Assembly: GCA_963738545.1 (NCBI GenBank)
Contig: CAVTXA010000002.1
Coordinates: 124,001 to 188,000, forward strand
Direction: 5' to 3'
From: Bog-756 sp963738545
GTDB lineage: Bacteria; Actinomycetota; Acidimicrobiia; Acidimicrobiales; RAAP-2
Length of the DNA stretch: 64,000 bases
Shown here piece after piece: positions 16,747-24,744 of the stretch. A model generated the notes under the pieces. That model had not been told where the DNA came from. It saw nothing but the letters and a program-made list of their open reading frames with translations, and did no database searches. Within the stretch, counting starts at the first letter, position 1. Every line of letters begins with the position of its first letter. The position numbers and the translations under genes are program-made.

Positions 16747-17272
16747 TCAGGCCTCCCCGCCTTCGACGAGGATCTCCTCGACCTCGGACTCGGTCACGGT
16801 GCCGTCACCGGTGCCGGTGACCTCGACCACCTCGTCGATGATCGTCGTCGTCGGCCGTGGGGCGTCGTCGGCCACGGCGTTCGACGTGGCGTCGGCGGAC
16901 AGGGAGCGCTCCTCGTCACGTCGACCGCGGCCGCCCTGGCCGCCGTAGCCGCCCTCACGTCCACCGCGGCCGCCACCGCGGCCGCCCGGGCGCTCCGTGG
17001 TGGTCCGCTGGGTGTAGGGGAGAAGGACCAGCTCACGGGCAGTCTTGATGGCGATGGCCACGTCGCGCTCGGTGCTGGGTGCAGTTGCCTGAGACGCGCC
17101 GGGCGCGGATCTTCCCGCGGTCGCTCATGTACTTGCGGAGTAGGCCGACGTCCTTGTAGTCGACCCACTCGATGCGGTCCTTGCACAGGGCGCACGGCTT
17201 CTTCTTGATGCGCCGACCGGTGTCCTTGGGGGATCGCCGGGTGGTGCCTCCACGATCATTGTTGCGTGCCAT
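16747..17272 (-). CDS. rpsR: 30S ribosomal protein bS18 with frameshift and long C-terminal extension
   Basis: S18 pairs with S6 on the 30S platform. The first frame gives 67 good S18 residues, including a zinc-type CALC and GNCTQH (a C+ form). It then turns into nonsense and stops at 17033. Dropping one base at 17071-17072 restores ERDVAIAIKTARELVLLPYTQR exactly where S18 needs it. The restored frame continues for 85 codons: a Gly/Arg stretch (GGRGGGRGGREGGYGGQGGRG) and then an acidic tail ending in EEILVEGGEA, stopping 1 nt before rplI. With the fix the protein is 174 aa against about 75-90 for normal S18. Codon third positions in the tail are almost all G or C. An assembly indel, a real frameshift or a +1 programmed shift are all possible; S18 is normally essential. 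Confidence 0.85.
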
Positions 17273-17274
17273 GG

Positions 17275-17760
17275 TTAGAAAGGCTCCTCGCTGTATCCGT
17301 ATCCCTGGGGCTCGGCGGCCGGGCCGCCACCCCCGCCTGACGGACGGCCTCCGCCGCCGCCGCTTCCTCCGCCGGGGCCGCCCTCACCCGGCCCGCGCCG
17401 CTCGTTCTTGGTCACCTGGGCCGTGGCCCAGCGGATGCTCGGTCCGATCTCGTCGGCGACCACCTCGACCTTGGAGCGCTTGTCACCGTCGGGCGTCTCC
17501 CAGCTCCGCTGGTCGAGGCGACCGGTCACGATCACCCGCGAGCCCTTGGTCAGGCTCTCGGCGGCGTTCTCGGCCATCTCCCGCCAGCACACCACGTCGA
17601 AGAAGGAGACCGCCTCCTCCCACTCCTGGGTCTGCCGGTTCTGCCAGCGTCGGTTGACGGCCAGACCGAAGCTGGCTGTGGCCTGGCCGGTGTTGGTGAA
17701 GCGCAGTTCGGGGTCACGAGTCACGTTCCCCACCAGGGTGATGGCGTTTCCGGGAGCCAT
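17275..17760 (-). CDS. ssb: Single-stranded DNA-binding protein SSB
   Basis: This is a homotetrameric ssDNA-binding protein of 161 aa. The OB-fold covers about residues 1-110 (ITLVGNVTRDPELRFT, FFDVVCWREMAENAAESL, VIVTGRLDQRSWE). A glycine-rich linker (about 125-150) leads to the acidic tip YSEEPF. That tip is a variant of the usual DDIPF partner-binding tail but keeps the acidic-Pro-Phe end. It sits 1 nt after rpsF and 2 nt before rpsR, so the ribosomal and replication genes share one transcript, as in other actinobacteria. Confidence 0.96.
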   Translation of the reverse strand: MAPGNAITLVGNVTRDPELRFTNTGQATASFGLAVNRRWQNRQTQEWEEAVSFFDVVCWREMAENAAESLTKGSRVIVTGRLDQRSWETPDGDKRSKVEVVADEIGPSIRWATAQVTKNERRGPGEGGPGGGSGGGGGRPSGGGGGPAAEPQGYGYSEEPF

Positions 17761-17761
17761 C

Positions 17762-18100
17762 TCAGGCCTCCCCGGCGCTTGCCGTGGCCGCCGCGGCCCG
17801 CCGGCCCGCCACCTTGTCCGGAATGCGCATGGCCTTGTGGCGCAGCACCTCGTCGGCCAGGACGAAGATGCGCTCCATGTCGGCCACGGCGGCCGGCTCG
17901 GCGGTGAGCTCGATCACCACGTAGTAGCCCTCACGCTTGTGCTGCACCTCGTAGGCGAAGGTGCGCCGGCCCCAGCGCTCGACCCGGCCCGGGTTGCCGC
18001 CCTTGGCCTTGAGCGCCTCCAGCGCCCGGTCGAGGACGCCGTTCACGGCGGCCTCGTCGGCACCGGTATCGAAAATGACCATGACTTCGTAGGGCCGCAT
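17762..18100 (-). CDS. rpsF: 30S ribosomal protein bS6
   Basis: This is ribosomal protein bS6 of 112 aa, the partner of S18 on the 30S platform. The protein starts MRPYEVMVIFDTGADE, has the FAYEVQHKREGYYVVIELTAEP core and an Ala-rich C-terminal tail, all typical. It is the first gene of the rpsF-ssb-rpsR-rplI group. GGGAGGTGA lies about 8 nt upstream of the ATG. A structured leader with two hairpins precedes that site (18123-18159). Confidence 0.96.
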   Translation of the reverse strand: MRPYEVMVIFDTGADEAAVNGVLDRALEALKAKGGNPGRVERWGRRTFAYEVQHKREGYYVVIELTAEPAAVADMERIFVLADEVLRHKAMRIPDKVAGRRAAAATASAGEA

Positions 18101-18122
18101 GAACGGCTCACCTCCCTCTGGA

Positions 18123-18159
18123 TCGGGCAGGAGACTGCCCGAGCCCCACGGCGTGGGGC
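18123..18159 (-). promoter_or_regulatory. Structured rpsF leader, two tandem hairpins
   Basis: On the minus strand, GCCCCAC-GCC-GTGGGGC (18159-18143) is followed at once by TCGGGCAG-TCTC-CTGCCCGA (18142-18123), then the rpsF ribosome-binding site about 10-20 nt on. The position suits autoregulation by the S6:S18 complex, known from rpsF leaders in several phyla, and the loop of the first hairpin contains CCG on the transcript. Assignment to that motif is inferred only. Confidence 0.5.
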
Positions 18160-18256
18160 AGGTCGGAACGGGTGGCCGCCGTGGAGGCGGCCGGAACGAC
18201 CGCTCTACCCTACCGGCAATCGGCGCCGTCGCCGAACCGCCCGGCGAGCGGGTCCC

Positions 18257-19072
18257 TCAGTGGTAGACCTCGGCGTCGGCGGGGAAGGCGCCGGACCGGA
18301 CGTCGGCGGCGAAGGCGGCCACCCCGGCGGTGGCCTCCCGGCCCAGCTCGGCGTAGCGACGGACGAACTTGGGCACCCGGTCGTTGAAGCCCAGGAGGTC
18401 GTGGAAGACGAGCACCTGTCCGTCGCAGGCCGGCCCGGCCCCGATGCCGATGGTGGGGACGTCGAGCGACTCGGTGATGGCCGCCCCCACCGACTCGGGC
18501 ACCCCCTCCAGGACCACGGCGAAGCAGCCGGCCGAGGCGAGGGCCTTGGCGTCCACGGTGAGCACGTGGGCGGCGGCCTGGTCACGGCCCTGGACCCGGT
18601 AGCCGCCCATCACATTGATCGACTGGGGGGTCAGGCCCAGGTGCCCCATGACCGGGATCTCGGCGGCGACCAGGGCCTCGATCATCGGTGTTCGGACGGC
18701 ACCGCCCTCCAACTTGACCGCCTGGGCCCCTGCCCGGATCAGCCTCGCCGCGTTGCGGACGGTATCGGCGACGTCGATGTGGTAGCTCAGCCACGGCAGG
18801 TCGGCCACGATCAGCGGCCCCGGCTTGGCCCGGGCCACGGCCGCCGTGTGGTGGACCATGTCTTCCACGGTGACCTGCAGGTTGTCCTCGTAGCCCAGCA
18901 CGTTGTTGGCCACCGAGTCCCCCACCAGGATGAGGTCCACCCCGGCCGCATCGGCGATCCGGGCCCCCGGGGCGTCATAGGCGGTCACCATGACGAGCGG
19001 GGCGTGGCCGTCGCGACGTTTGGCGGCACGGACGGACGGGACGGTGACCGGCAAGGACCGGGTCTCGGGCAT
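18257..19072 (-). CDS. panB: 3-methyl-2-oxobutanoate hydroxymethyltransferase PanB
   Basis: This enzyme transfers a hydroxymethyl group from methylene-THF to alpha-ketoisovalerate to make ketopantoate, the first committed step of pantothenate and CoA synthesis. The 271-aa TIM-barrel protein has MVTAYDAPGARIADAAGVDLILVGDS at its start, GHLGLTPQSIN, EGGAVRTPMIEALV and VPTIGIGAGPACDGQVLV, with the metal-site Asp and Glu residues in place. AGGAGG lies 6 nt before the ATG at 19072. No other pantothenate gene is adjacent. Confidence 0.97.
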   Translation of the reverse strand: MPETRSLPVTVPSVRAAKRRDGHAPLVMVTAYDAPGARIADAAGVDLILVGDSVANNVLGYEDNLQVTVEDMVHHTAAVARAKPGPLIVADLPWLSYHIDVADTVRNAARLIRAGAQAVKLEGGAVRTPMIEALVAAEIPVMGHLGLTPQSINVMGGYRVQGRDQAAAHVLTVDAKALASAGCFAVVLEGVPESVGAAITESLDVPTIGIGAGPACDGQVLVFHDLLGFNDRVPKFVRRYAELGREATAGVAAFAADVRSGAFPADAEVYH

Positions 19073-19228
19073 GGAATCCTCCTGATCGAACCGTCCAGCG
19101 CCCGGGGGCTGCCGGCGGTATGGGCGGTGACGGTGTCACCGCGGAGCACTGCGTACTGCCGGGCCCAGCTTATCGCCCGGCCCGCTCCTTGGGGAGGGCC
19201 GATCGGTGGGAGCCGTCCCAGGCGAGGC

Positions 19229-20797
19229 TCAGGCCTCCACCGGCACCGTCCGGCCCTCGTCGACCGGTGCCGTGCCGTCGGGCCCGGGATCCTCTTGGAG
19301 TCCGGCCCGGAGCCCGAACAGCCCCACCACCGCGGCCACCGCCATGGCCAGGGCCATCCCGTAGAGGACACTGCGGGTGGCGTAGGCGAAGTCCAGGCGC
19401 ACGAAGTGGGGGATGGACGAGGCACGGCCCGTGCCCCCTTGGGACTGCGCCAGCGCCGACGCCTCACGTGCGGCCTGCCCGGCGGGCACACCCTGGGCCG
19501 CCAGGGAAGTGGCCAGGTGCGAGCGCATCGTGGTGACCAGCACCGTCCCCAGAATGGCCAGGCCCAGGCTGGCGGCGTAGTTCCGCACCGTCTGGGTGAT
19601 ACCGGTGGCCTCGCCGTAGGACAGCCGGGAGGCCCGGTTGACGGCGTCGGTGCTGGCCGGTCCCAGCATGAAGCCCATGCCGGCACCGGCCAGGATCACG
19701 AACCACTGCTGGGTATGGAAGCTCAGCGCGGTCACCTTGCCGGCCCACAGGTAGAAGCCCACCGCGGCGAGGACGCAGCCCATGACCACGGGCCGCTTGG
19801 CCCCGCCCCGGTCGAGCATCCGGCCACCGATCTGAGCGGCCACCACGAAGCCGATGAAGAAGTAGAGCAGGTACAGGCCGGCCTCCGAGGCCGTCTTGCC
19901 CAACGAGATCTGGGCGTACTCGCTGGCGAAGAAGAACACCGGGACGAAGGCCAACATGGAGACACCGAGGACCAGGTTCTCGAACAGGAACGCACGGATG
20001 CGGAAGATGCGGACCTGCATGAGGGGGGACTCGGTGCGCAACTCGACCAGGGCGAAGACCACTAGCAGGACCAGACCGACGGCGATGCACAGGCCAGTAG
20101 CGGGATTGCCCCATCCCCAGATGGAGGACTGCTGGAATCCGAACACGCTGAGACCCACGCCCGAGGCGATGAGCACCAGACCCCGGTAGTCCATCCTGGC
20201 CGCCTGGTAGGAGGTGACGGGCTTGGAGACGACGATGAGCACCAGGGCGATGATGGCCACCGGGATGTTGACCCAGAAGATGGCCCGCCAGGTCCACTGG
20301 GTGAGATAGCCCCCCAGGATGGGGCCCACGGCGGTGAGTCCGCCGGCGATGCCGAAGAAGGTGGCCAGGGCCTTGCCCCGCTCCCGCATCGGGAACGTCT
20401 GGACCACGATGGCCAGGGCGGCGGGGAACATGATGGCGCCACCGAGGCCCTGGACGGCCCGGAAGGTCACGATCCACGCCTCGGCCAGGCTGCCCTTGGG
20501 CGTGAGACCGCACATGGTGGAGGCACCGGCGAAGATGATGACGCCGAGGGTGGCCATCTTCCGATGGCCGAGGGTATCGGCCAGCCGGCCTCCGAAGGCG
20601 AAGAAGGCAGCCAGCGAGAGGAGGTAGGCGTTGACGGCCCACTGCACCCCCGTGGCGCTGAGACCCAGCTCCTTTTGGATCTCGGGCACGGCGATGGACA
20701 CGATGGTCTGATCGATGAAGGTCATGGACACGGCGAAGATCATCGCCATGAGGATCAGGTTCTTCGACTGACCTCCGGTCGGGGCGCTGCTCGGCAT
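19229..20797 (-). CDS. MFS transporter, DHA2 (EmrB/QacA) family
   Basis: This is a proton-coupled multidrug-type exporter of 522 aa with 14 predicted membrane segments. It begins with MIFAVSMTFIDQTIVSIAVPEI (motif with the family Asp in TM1), then WAVNAYLLSLAAF, GGRLADTLGHRK (MFS motif A) and RAVQGLGGAIMFPAALAIV. GPILGGYLTQWTWRAIFWVNIP is the DHA2-type motif C region. The start is set at 20797 because GGAGG lies 6 nt upstream; the longer frame has no support. It is divergent from an SDR gene. The substrate is unknown and no adjacent regulator is obvious. Confidence 0.92.
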   Translation of the reverse strand: MPSSAPTGGQSKNLILMAMIFAVSMTFIDQTIVSIAVPEIQKELGLSATGVQWAVNAYLLSLAAFFAFGGRLADTLGHRKMATLGVIIFAGASTMCGLTPKGSLAEAWIVTFRAVQGLGGAIMFPAALAIVVQTFPMRERGKALATFFGIAGGLTAVGPILGGYLTQWTWRAIFWVNIPVAIIALVLIVVSKPVTSYQAARMDYRGLVLIASGVGLSVFGFQQSSIWGWGNPATGLCIAVGLVLLVVFALVELRTESPLMQVRIFRIRAFLFENLVLGVSMLAFVPVFFFASEYAQISLGKTASEAGLYLLYFFIGFVVAAQIGGRMLDRGGAKRPVVMGCVLAAVGFYLWAGKVTALSFHTQQWFVILAGAGMGFMLGPASTDAVNRASRLSYGEATGITQTVRNYAASLGLAILGTVLVTTMRSHLATSLAAQGVPAGQAAREASALAQSQGGTGRASSIPHFVRLDFAYATRSVLYGMALAMAVAAVVGLFGLRAGLQEDPGPDGTAPVDEGRTVPVEA

Positions 20798-20915
20798 ACC
20801 CGTCCTCCGTTCTCGGCATGTACGGCCCGCCGGACCGGTTCGACGGGCCAACTGTACCGGCGGCCTCGGGCCCAGGCGGGGAACACGTCCCCACCGGACG
20901 CCGTACAGTCAGGCC

Positions 20916-21671
20916 ATGACTCCCACCCGCTTCACCGGACGTCGTGCCCTGGTCACCGGGGCGGCCTCGGGCATCGGTCGGGCTACCGCTCTCCGCCTGG
21001 CCACCGAAGGCGCACAGGTCGTGGCCGTCGACGTCAACGCCGAGCCGTTGGCCTCGCTGGCGGCTGAGGTCGAGGGGGCCGCCGGCTCGCTCACCACCCT
21101 CCTCGGTGACGTCTCCACCGAGGAGGGGGTGGTCGCCCTGGTCACCTCCTCGGTCGACCGGCTTGGAGGCCTCGACGTCGTGGTCAACGTGGCCGGCGTG
21201 CTCTCGTTCTCCCACACCCACGAGGTGACCCTGGCCGAGTGGAACCGGCTCATCGCCATCAATCTGACCGGGACGTTCCTCATGTGCCGGGAGTCACTCC
21301 CCCACCTGTTGGCCAGCCGGGGGAACATCGTCAACCTGGCCTCGACGGCGGCGCACGCCGGCCAGCCCTGGGCCACGGCCTACGTGGCCTCCAAGGGGGG
21401 CGTCCTGGCCCTCACCCGCTCCCTCGCCGTCGAGTACGCGGCCCAAGGCCTTCGGGTCAACAGCATCAGTCCGGGGGCCATCGACACCCCGATCACCGGG
21501 GCCTTCCACCTGCCCGAGGGTGCCGACATCAAGCTCCTCGGTCGGGTCACGCCCCTCGGGCCGTTCGGTACGCCCGAGGGCATCGCCGCCGCCATCGCCT
21601 TCGTGGCCTCCGACGAGGCCTCCCACATGAACGGGGCCGACCTCCTCATCGACGGGGCCACGCTGGCGTGA
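20916..21671 (+). CDS. Short-chain dehydrogenase/reductase (SDR)
   Basis: This is a classical SDR of 251 aa, NAD(P)-dependent. The Rossmann motif is ALVTGAASGIGRATALRLA. The acidic residue in VVAVDVNAEP favours NAD(H), VNVAGVL is the NNAG equivalent, NIVNLASTAAH supplies Ser, YVASKGG gives the catalytic Tyr-x3-Lys, and ISPGAIDTPI follows. The substrate is unknown. It stands alone, divergent from the MFS gene. Confidence 0.92.
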   Translation: MTPTRFTGRRALVTGAASGIGRATALRLATEGAQVVAVDVNAEPLASLAAEVEGAAGSLTTLLGDVSTEEGVVALVTSSVDRLGGLDVVVNVAGVLSFSHTHEVTLAEWNRLIAINLTGTFLMCRESLPHLLASRGNIVNLASTAAHAGQPWATAYVASKGGVLALTRSLAVEYAAQGLRVNSISPGAIDTPITGAFHLPEGADIKLLGRVTPLGPFGTPEGIAAAIAFVASDEASHMNGADLLIDGATLA

Positions 21672-21687
21672 GGCGGCGCGTCACGCC
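21665..21687. terminator. Candidate hairpin between convergent SDR and SnoaL-like genes
   Basis: GGCGTGA (21665-21671, including the SDR stop) pairs with TCACGCC (21681-21687) over a 9-nt loop. It lies between convergent genes and has no T-run. Confidence 0.35.
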
Positions 21688-21712
21688 GGCCGACGGGTGA
21701 GTCGGAGGGGTC

Positions 21713-22204
21713 CTACCCGAGGGTGGAGCGACCGTCGGTGGCCCACCAGTCGGCGGTCAGCTTGATCCCGGCGATGGACGCCCGCGGCACCAACTCCTCG
21801 TAGGACCGCTTGTAGCCGGTGTGAAGGATGAGCCACGCCCCGTCACGCTTCACGTACCGGTCGGTGTAGAACGCCGCCCCCTGCACGTTGATCCCGAGAT
21901 CGGTGAGGATGACCACGTCCTCCAGGGCCCACACCCCGGTGGCCTCATCCGAGCCGGTGAGGTCGATCTCCGGGTGGTGGCACCGGTGGCTGCTGAGCAT
22001 GGTGGTGGCCCCCATCGACGTGCGCAGGAACGCCATGATGGCGTCCCGATCGTCGAACTCGTAGAGCCCGCCGCCGTAGCGTGCGGTGGCCTCGGGCACG
22101 AAGCAGGTCTCGATGTCGTCCCACAGTTTCTGATCGAGGCACCGCAGGTACTTGTACTTGAGCCGCTTGATCAGCTCCATCTCGACGAGGTCTTCGGGGG
22201 TCAT
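21713..22204 (-). CDS. Nuclear transport factor 2 / SnoaL-like family protein
   Basis: This is a 163-aa alpha+beta-barrel protein. The N-terminal helix ELIKRLKYKYLRCLDQKLWDDIETCFVPEATARYGG and the later strands WALEDVVILTD, YTDRYVKRDGAWLILHTGYKR are typical of SnoaL_4-type proteins. These act as dehydratases, isomerases or binding partners in steroid and polyketide metabolism. No specific function can be assigned. It is the last gene of the three-gene leftward group behind the TGGAACGCGTTCCA operator. Confidence 0.82.
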   Translation of the reverse strand: MTPEDLVEMELIKRLKYKYLRCLDQKLWDDIETCFVPEATARYGGGLYEFDDRDAIMAFLRTSMGATTMLSSHRCHHPEIDLTGSDEATGVWALEDVVILTDLGINVQGAAFYTDRYVKRDGAWLILHTGYKRSYEELVPRASIAGIKLTADWWATDGRSTLG

Positions 22205-22259
22205 GGTCGCTCCAGGGGTAGCGGGGGGAAGGTGGTGGGCGCGGTGGACCGGGCCGACG

Positions 22260-23342
22260 TCACCGGATGGTGCCGAGGCCCGGGATGAGGGGGAGGTCGA
22301 GGGCGGTCACCCAGCCGGGCGGGAGGGCGTTCACGGCGGGAACGGCGTTGAGGGCACGGAGCCCGGTGGCCAGGCAGCCGGCCGCGGCGGCATCCCGGCC
22401 GCTGCCGTCCGTGAACCGGAACGCCGTCTCCTGGGTGATGGAGGGGGACCCCTCGATGACCACCCGGTAGACGTCGTCCTGGTTGCCCCGGGGCCAGTCC
22501 GGGGCGGCGTCGGTGCCCACCCGGTTGATGTGCTCCAGGCAGATGCGGGGCTCACCGTGGTAGATGCCGTTGACGGTGAACCGGATGGCGGCCACCTCAC
22601 CGGGGTTGATCACGCCCTTGGCCGTCGTGATGGTGGTGTCGGTGACCCACTTCTCCCACGTGGAGGTGATCTCGTCGAGTTCGATGCCCACGGCGTGGGC
22701 CATCATCGGTACGGTCGCCCCCCACGACATCACGAGGATGTCGGTGTGCTCGAGCAGCGGCACGTACTCGGGCGGCCGGCCGATCCCCATCTCGTCCTCG
22801 TAGTCGCCCTCATAGTTGATGTAGTCCAGGATCTCGAGCGCCCGCACCTGGCGTACCTCGCCGCACAACCCCATCAGGGTCATGGGGAACAGGTCGTTGG
22901 CGAAGCCGGGGTCGATGCCCGTGGTGAAGCAGGACGACCCTCCCACCTCACACGCCTCGGTGATGGGGTCGACCCAGCTCGGTGGGAGGAGGGACATCGA
23001 CGGCCACACCCACGGGGTCATGGCCGTCGAGCACACGTCGATCCCCGCCCTGAGGAAGGCGCCGATGTCCCGGATGTTGTCGTTGGCGTGGGCGGCGGTG
23101 GGTCCGTAGTGGACCAGGGCGTCGGGCTCCAGGGCCACCAGGGCCTCGAGGTCATCGGTGGCGGCCACGCCCACCGGACCGATGCCGCACAGCTCGCCGG
23201 CGTCCCGCCCCACCTTGTCGGGGTTGCTCACCCCCACCCCGACCAGCTCGAAGGCCGGATGGCGGACCACCTCGGGGATGACCATCTTCCCCACGAATCC
23301 GGTGCCCCAGATCACGACCCGCTTGGGCGCGGCGGCACTCAT
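22260..23342 (-). CDS. Dihydrodipicolinate-reductase-like NAD(P)-binding protein
   Basis: This is a Gfo/DapB-type oxidoreductase of 360 aa. The Rossmann motif is VVIWGTGFVGKMVIPEVV near the N terminus. ALVHYGPTAAH and GSSCFTTGIDPGFANDLFP follow the arrangement of the 2,4-diaminopentanoate dehydrogenase and amine-dehydrogenase-like family common in actinobacteria. The substrate is unknown. Its ATG overlaps the stop of the upstream SDR gene (ATGA at 23339-23342), so the pair is translationally coupled. The long open frame upstream is a shadow of that SDR. Confidence 0.85.
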   Translation of the reverse strand: MSAAAPKRVVIWGTGFVGKMVIPEVVRHPAFELVGVGVSNPDKVGRDAGELCGIGPVGVAATDDLEALVALEPDALVHYGPTAAHANDNIRDIGAFLRAGIDVCSTAMTPWVWPSMSLLPPSWVDPITEACEVGGSSCFTTGIDPGFANDLFPMTLMGLCGEVRQVRALEILDYINYEGDYEDEMGIGRPPEYVPLLEHTDILVMSWGATVPMMAHAVGIELDEITSTWEKWVTDTTITTAKGVINPGEVAAIRFTVNGIYHGEPRICLEHINRVGTDAAPDWPRGNQDDVYRVVIEGSPSITQETAFRFTDGSGRDAAAAGCLATGLRALNAVPAVNALPPGWVTALDLPLIPGLGTIR

Positions 23343-24118
23343 CGCATCATCTCGCCCGAGTTGACCATCAGATGCTGTCCGGTGACCGCCTTGGCGTAGT
23401 CGGAGGCGAAGAAGACGGCCACGTCGGCCACCTCGCCGTCCTCGGTCATCCGCCGGAGTGGGAACTTCCCCACGATGCCCTCGAGCACTTCGGCGGGCTC
23501 CACGCCCTGGTTGGCGGCCGTCCCGTTCACGTACATCTCGACATTGGGGCCCCACATCCACGAGGGCACGACCATGTTGCAGCGAATGTTGTCGGCTCCG
23601 AGCTCGTCGGCCAGGTAGTACATGGCCGACAGCAGGGCCCCCTTGGAGGCGGCATAGCCGCTCTGGGGCAGGGCCGGCTGGAACATGGACTGGGAGCCGA
23701 TCAGCACCACCGAACCCCCGCCGCCGGCCTTCATGGCCGTGGCCACCGGACGCAGCACGGTGAGGGCGCCAATGACGTTGGTCTCGAAGGCCTTCCGCCA
23801 CGCATCGAACCGGAGGTCGTGGAGCCCGCCCCAGACGTTCTCGTACGCCGCCACCTGGATAAGGGCGTCCACCGACCCGAATCGTTCGAGGGCGTGCCGC
23901 ACCAGGGCCTCACACGACTCGGCCTCGGTGATGTCGGTGACGTGAGTGGCCACCCGCTGCCCTCCCGGGTCGAGCTCGGCCGCGGTCTTCTCCAGGGTGT
24001 CGGCGGTCCGGGCGGCCAGGACTACGTTGGCTCCGTCACGCAGGGCACTGGTGGCGCACTCGCGGCCCAGGCCCCCGCCCACACCCGTCACGATGACGGT
24101 CTTTCCGTTGAGGATCAT
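23339..24118 (-). CDS. Short-chain dehydrogenase/reductase (SDR)
   Basis: This is a classical SDR of 259 aa. It has TVIVTGVGGGLGRECATSAL as glycine motif, DALIQVAAYENVWGGL in the NNAG region, SVVLIGSQSMFQPA (Ser) and YAASKGALLSAM (Tyr-x3-Lys). Instead of the usual PG motif it has VVPSWMWGPNV. It is the first gene of the SDR-reductase-SnoaL group; AAGGGGGG lies directly before the ATG. A perfect 14-bp palindrome 26-39 nt upstream is a likely operator. Involvement in steroid or aromatic acid breakdown is a guess from operon makeup and operator type. Confidence 0.9.
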   Translation of the reverse strand: MILNGKTVIVTGVGGGLGRECATSALRDGANVVLAARTADTLEKTAAELDPGGQRVATHVTDITEAESCEALVRHALERFGSVDALIQVAAYENVWGGLHDLRFDAWRKAFETNVIGALTVLRPVATAMKAGGGGSVVLIGSQSMFQPALPQSGYAASKGALLSAMYYLADELGADNIRCNMVVPSWMWGPNVEMYVNGTAANQGVEPAEVLEGIVGKFPLRRMTEDGEVADVAVFFASDYAKAVTGQHLMVNSGEMMR

Positions 24119-24143
24119 CCCCCCCTTCTAGACCAAATCACAG

Positions 24144-24157
24144 TGGAACGCGTTCCA
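24144..24157. promoter_or_regulatory. KstR-like palindromic operator TGGAACGCGTTCCA
   Basis: TGGAACGCGTTCCA is a perfect 14-bp palindrome and fits the mycobacterial KstR consensus TnnAACnnGTTnnA at every fixed position. It lies 26 nt upstream of the first SDR start. Similar half-sites are used by other TetR-family regulators, so the exact regulator is not known. Confidence 0.65.
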
Positions 24158-24184
24158 GTTGTCCGTCGGAGGCCTGACCGGGGG

Positions 24185-24664
24185 CTACAGGCTGGCCCGC
24201 CCCCGCAGAGGCTTCCGGGCCACCGCCTCGACCCCGGCGCCGGCCGGGTACATGCGGGCCAGGTGGTTCCACGAGCACTCGGCACAGACCTCGATGACGT
24301 AGCAGACGACCGGGTCCTTGCGGCGCCAGTACCGGGTCAGTTCGGCCTGGGTGGCCACACACCGGCCACCGGAGGGCAGCCGTGACCCGAACACGAACGT
24401 CACGTCGACCAGGTCCGACTCCTCGCAGATGGGACACCGCTCACCCGTGGCCCGACCCAGGTTGCGGGCGGCACGGAGCAGTTCGGGATGGGCGTCACAG
24501 ACGTCCAGGCGGGAGAGGCGGCCCCTGCGGTACTCACGGATGATGGCATTGCGGGCGAGCAGGTACTCGACCTGTCCCCCGGTGGGAGACGTCTGCACTC
24601 CGTCCAGCGGTCCGGGTCGGAAGCCCACGGAGCCAAGGGTAATCCCTCGGGCACGGTTAGGCAT
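24185..24664 (-). CDS. DUF5318 family protein
   Basis: This actinobacterial protein of unknown function is 159 aa. Two CxxC pairs (RCPICEES and VCAECSWN) could bind zinc. The C-terminal VIEVCAECSWNHLAR is the family's most conserved block and resembles Rv0049 of M. tuberculosis, which also sits close to a PadR gene and ino1. The core probably begins at VEYLLARNAIIREY (about residue 32). The annotated ATG at 24664 may be too long and a GTG at 24631 is possible; neither has a good ribosome-binding site. It is divergent from padR. Confidence 0.8.
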   Translation of the reverse strand: MPNRARGITLGSVGFRPGPLDGVQTSPTGGQVEYLLARNAIIREYRRGRLSRLDVCDAHPELLRAARNLGRATGERCPICEESDLVDVTFVFGSRLPSGGRCVATQAELTRYWRRKDPVVCYVIEVCAECSWNHLARMYPAGAGVEAVARKPLRGRASL

Positions 24665-24744
24665 CGTTCCGCGGGGGCGTGCTCAGCGCCGCCGACGCAA
24701 CGTTCGGTGACCGGTGGGCACCGGATCACCGCTATGTATTGCAT

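Noticed and set aside
16747..17061. Independent 104-aa gene starting at GTG 17061
   Set aside because: It begins in the middle of the S18 C-terminal motif, so it is the second half of rpsR and not a separate gene.
17408..20065. An 885-codon plus-strand open frame across ssb, rpsF, panB and the MFS gene
   Set aside because: It crosses four supported genes and an intergenic region without any domain, so it is a GC-content artefact.
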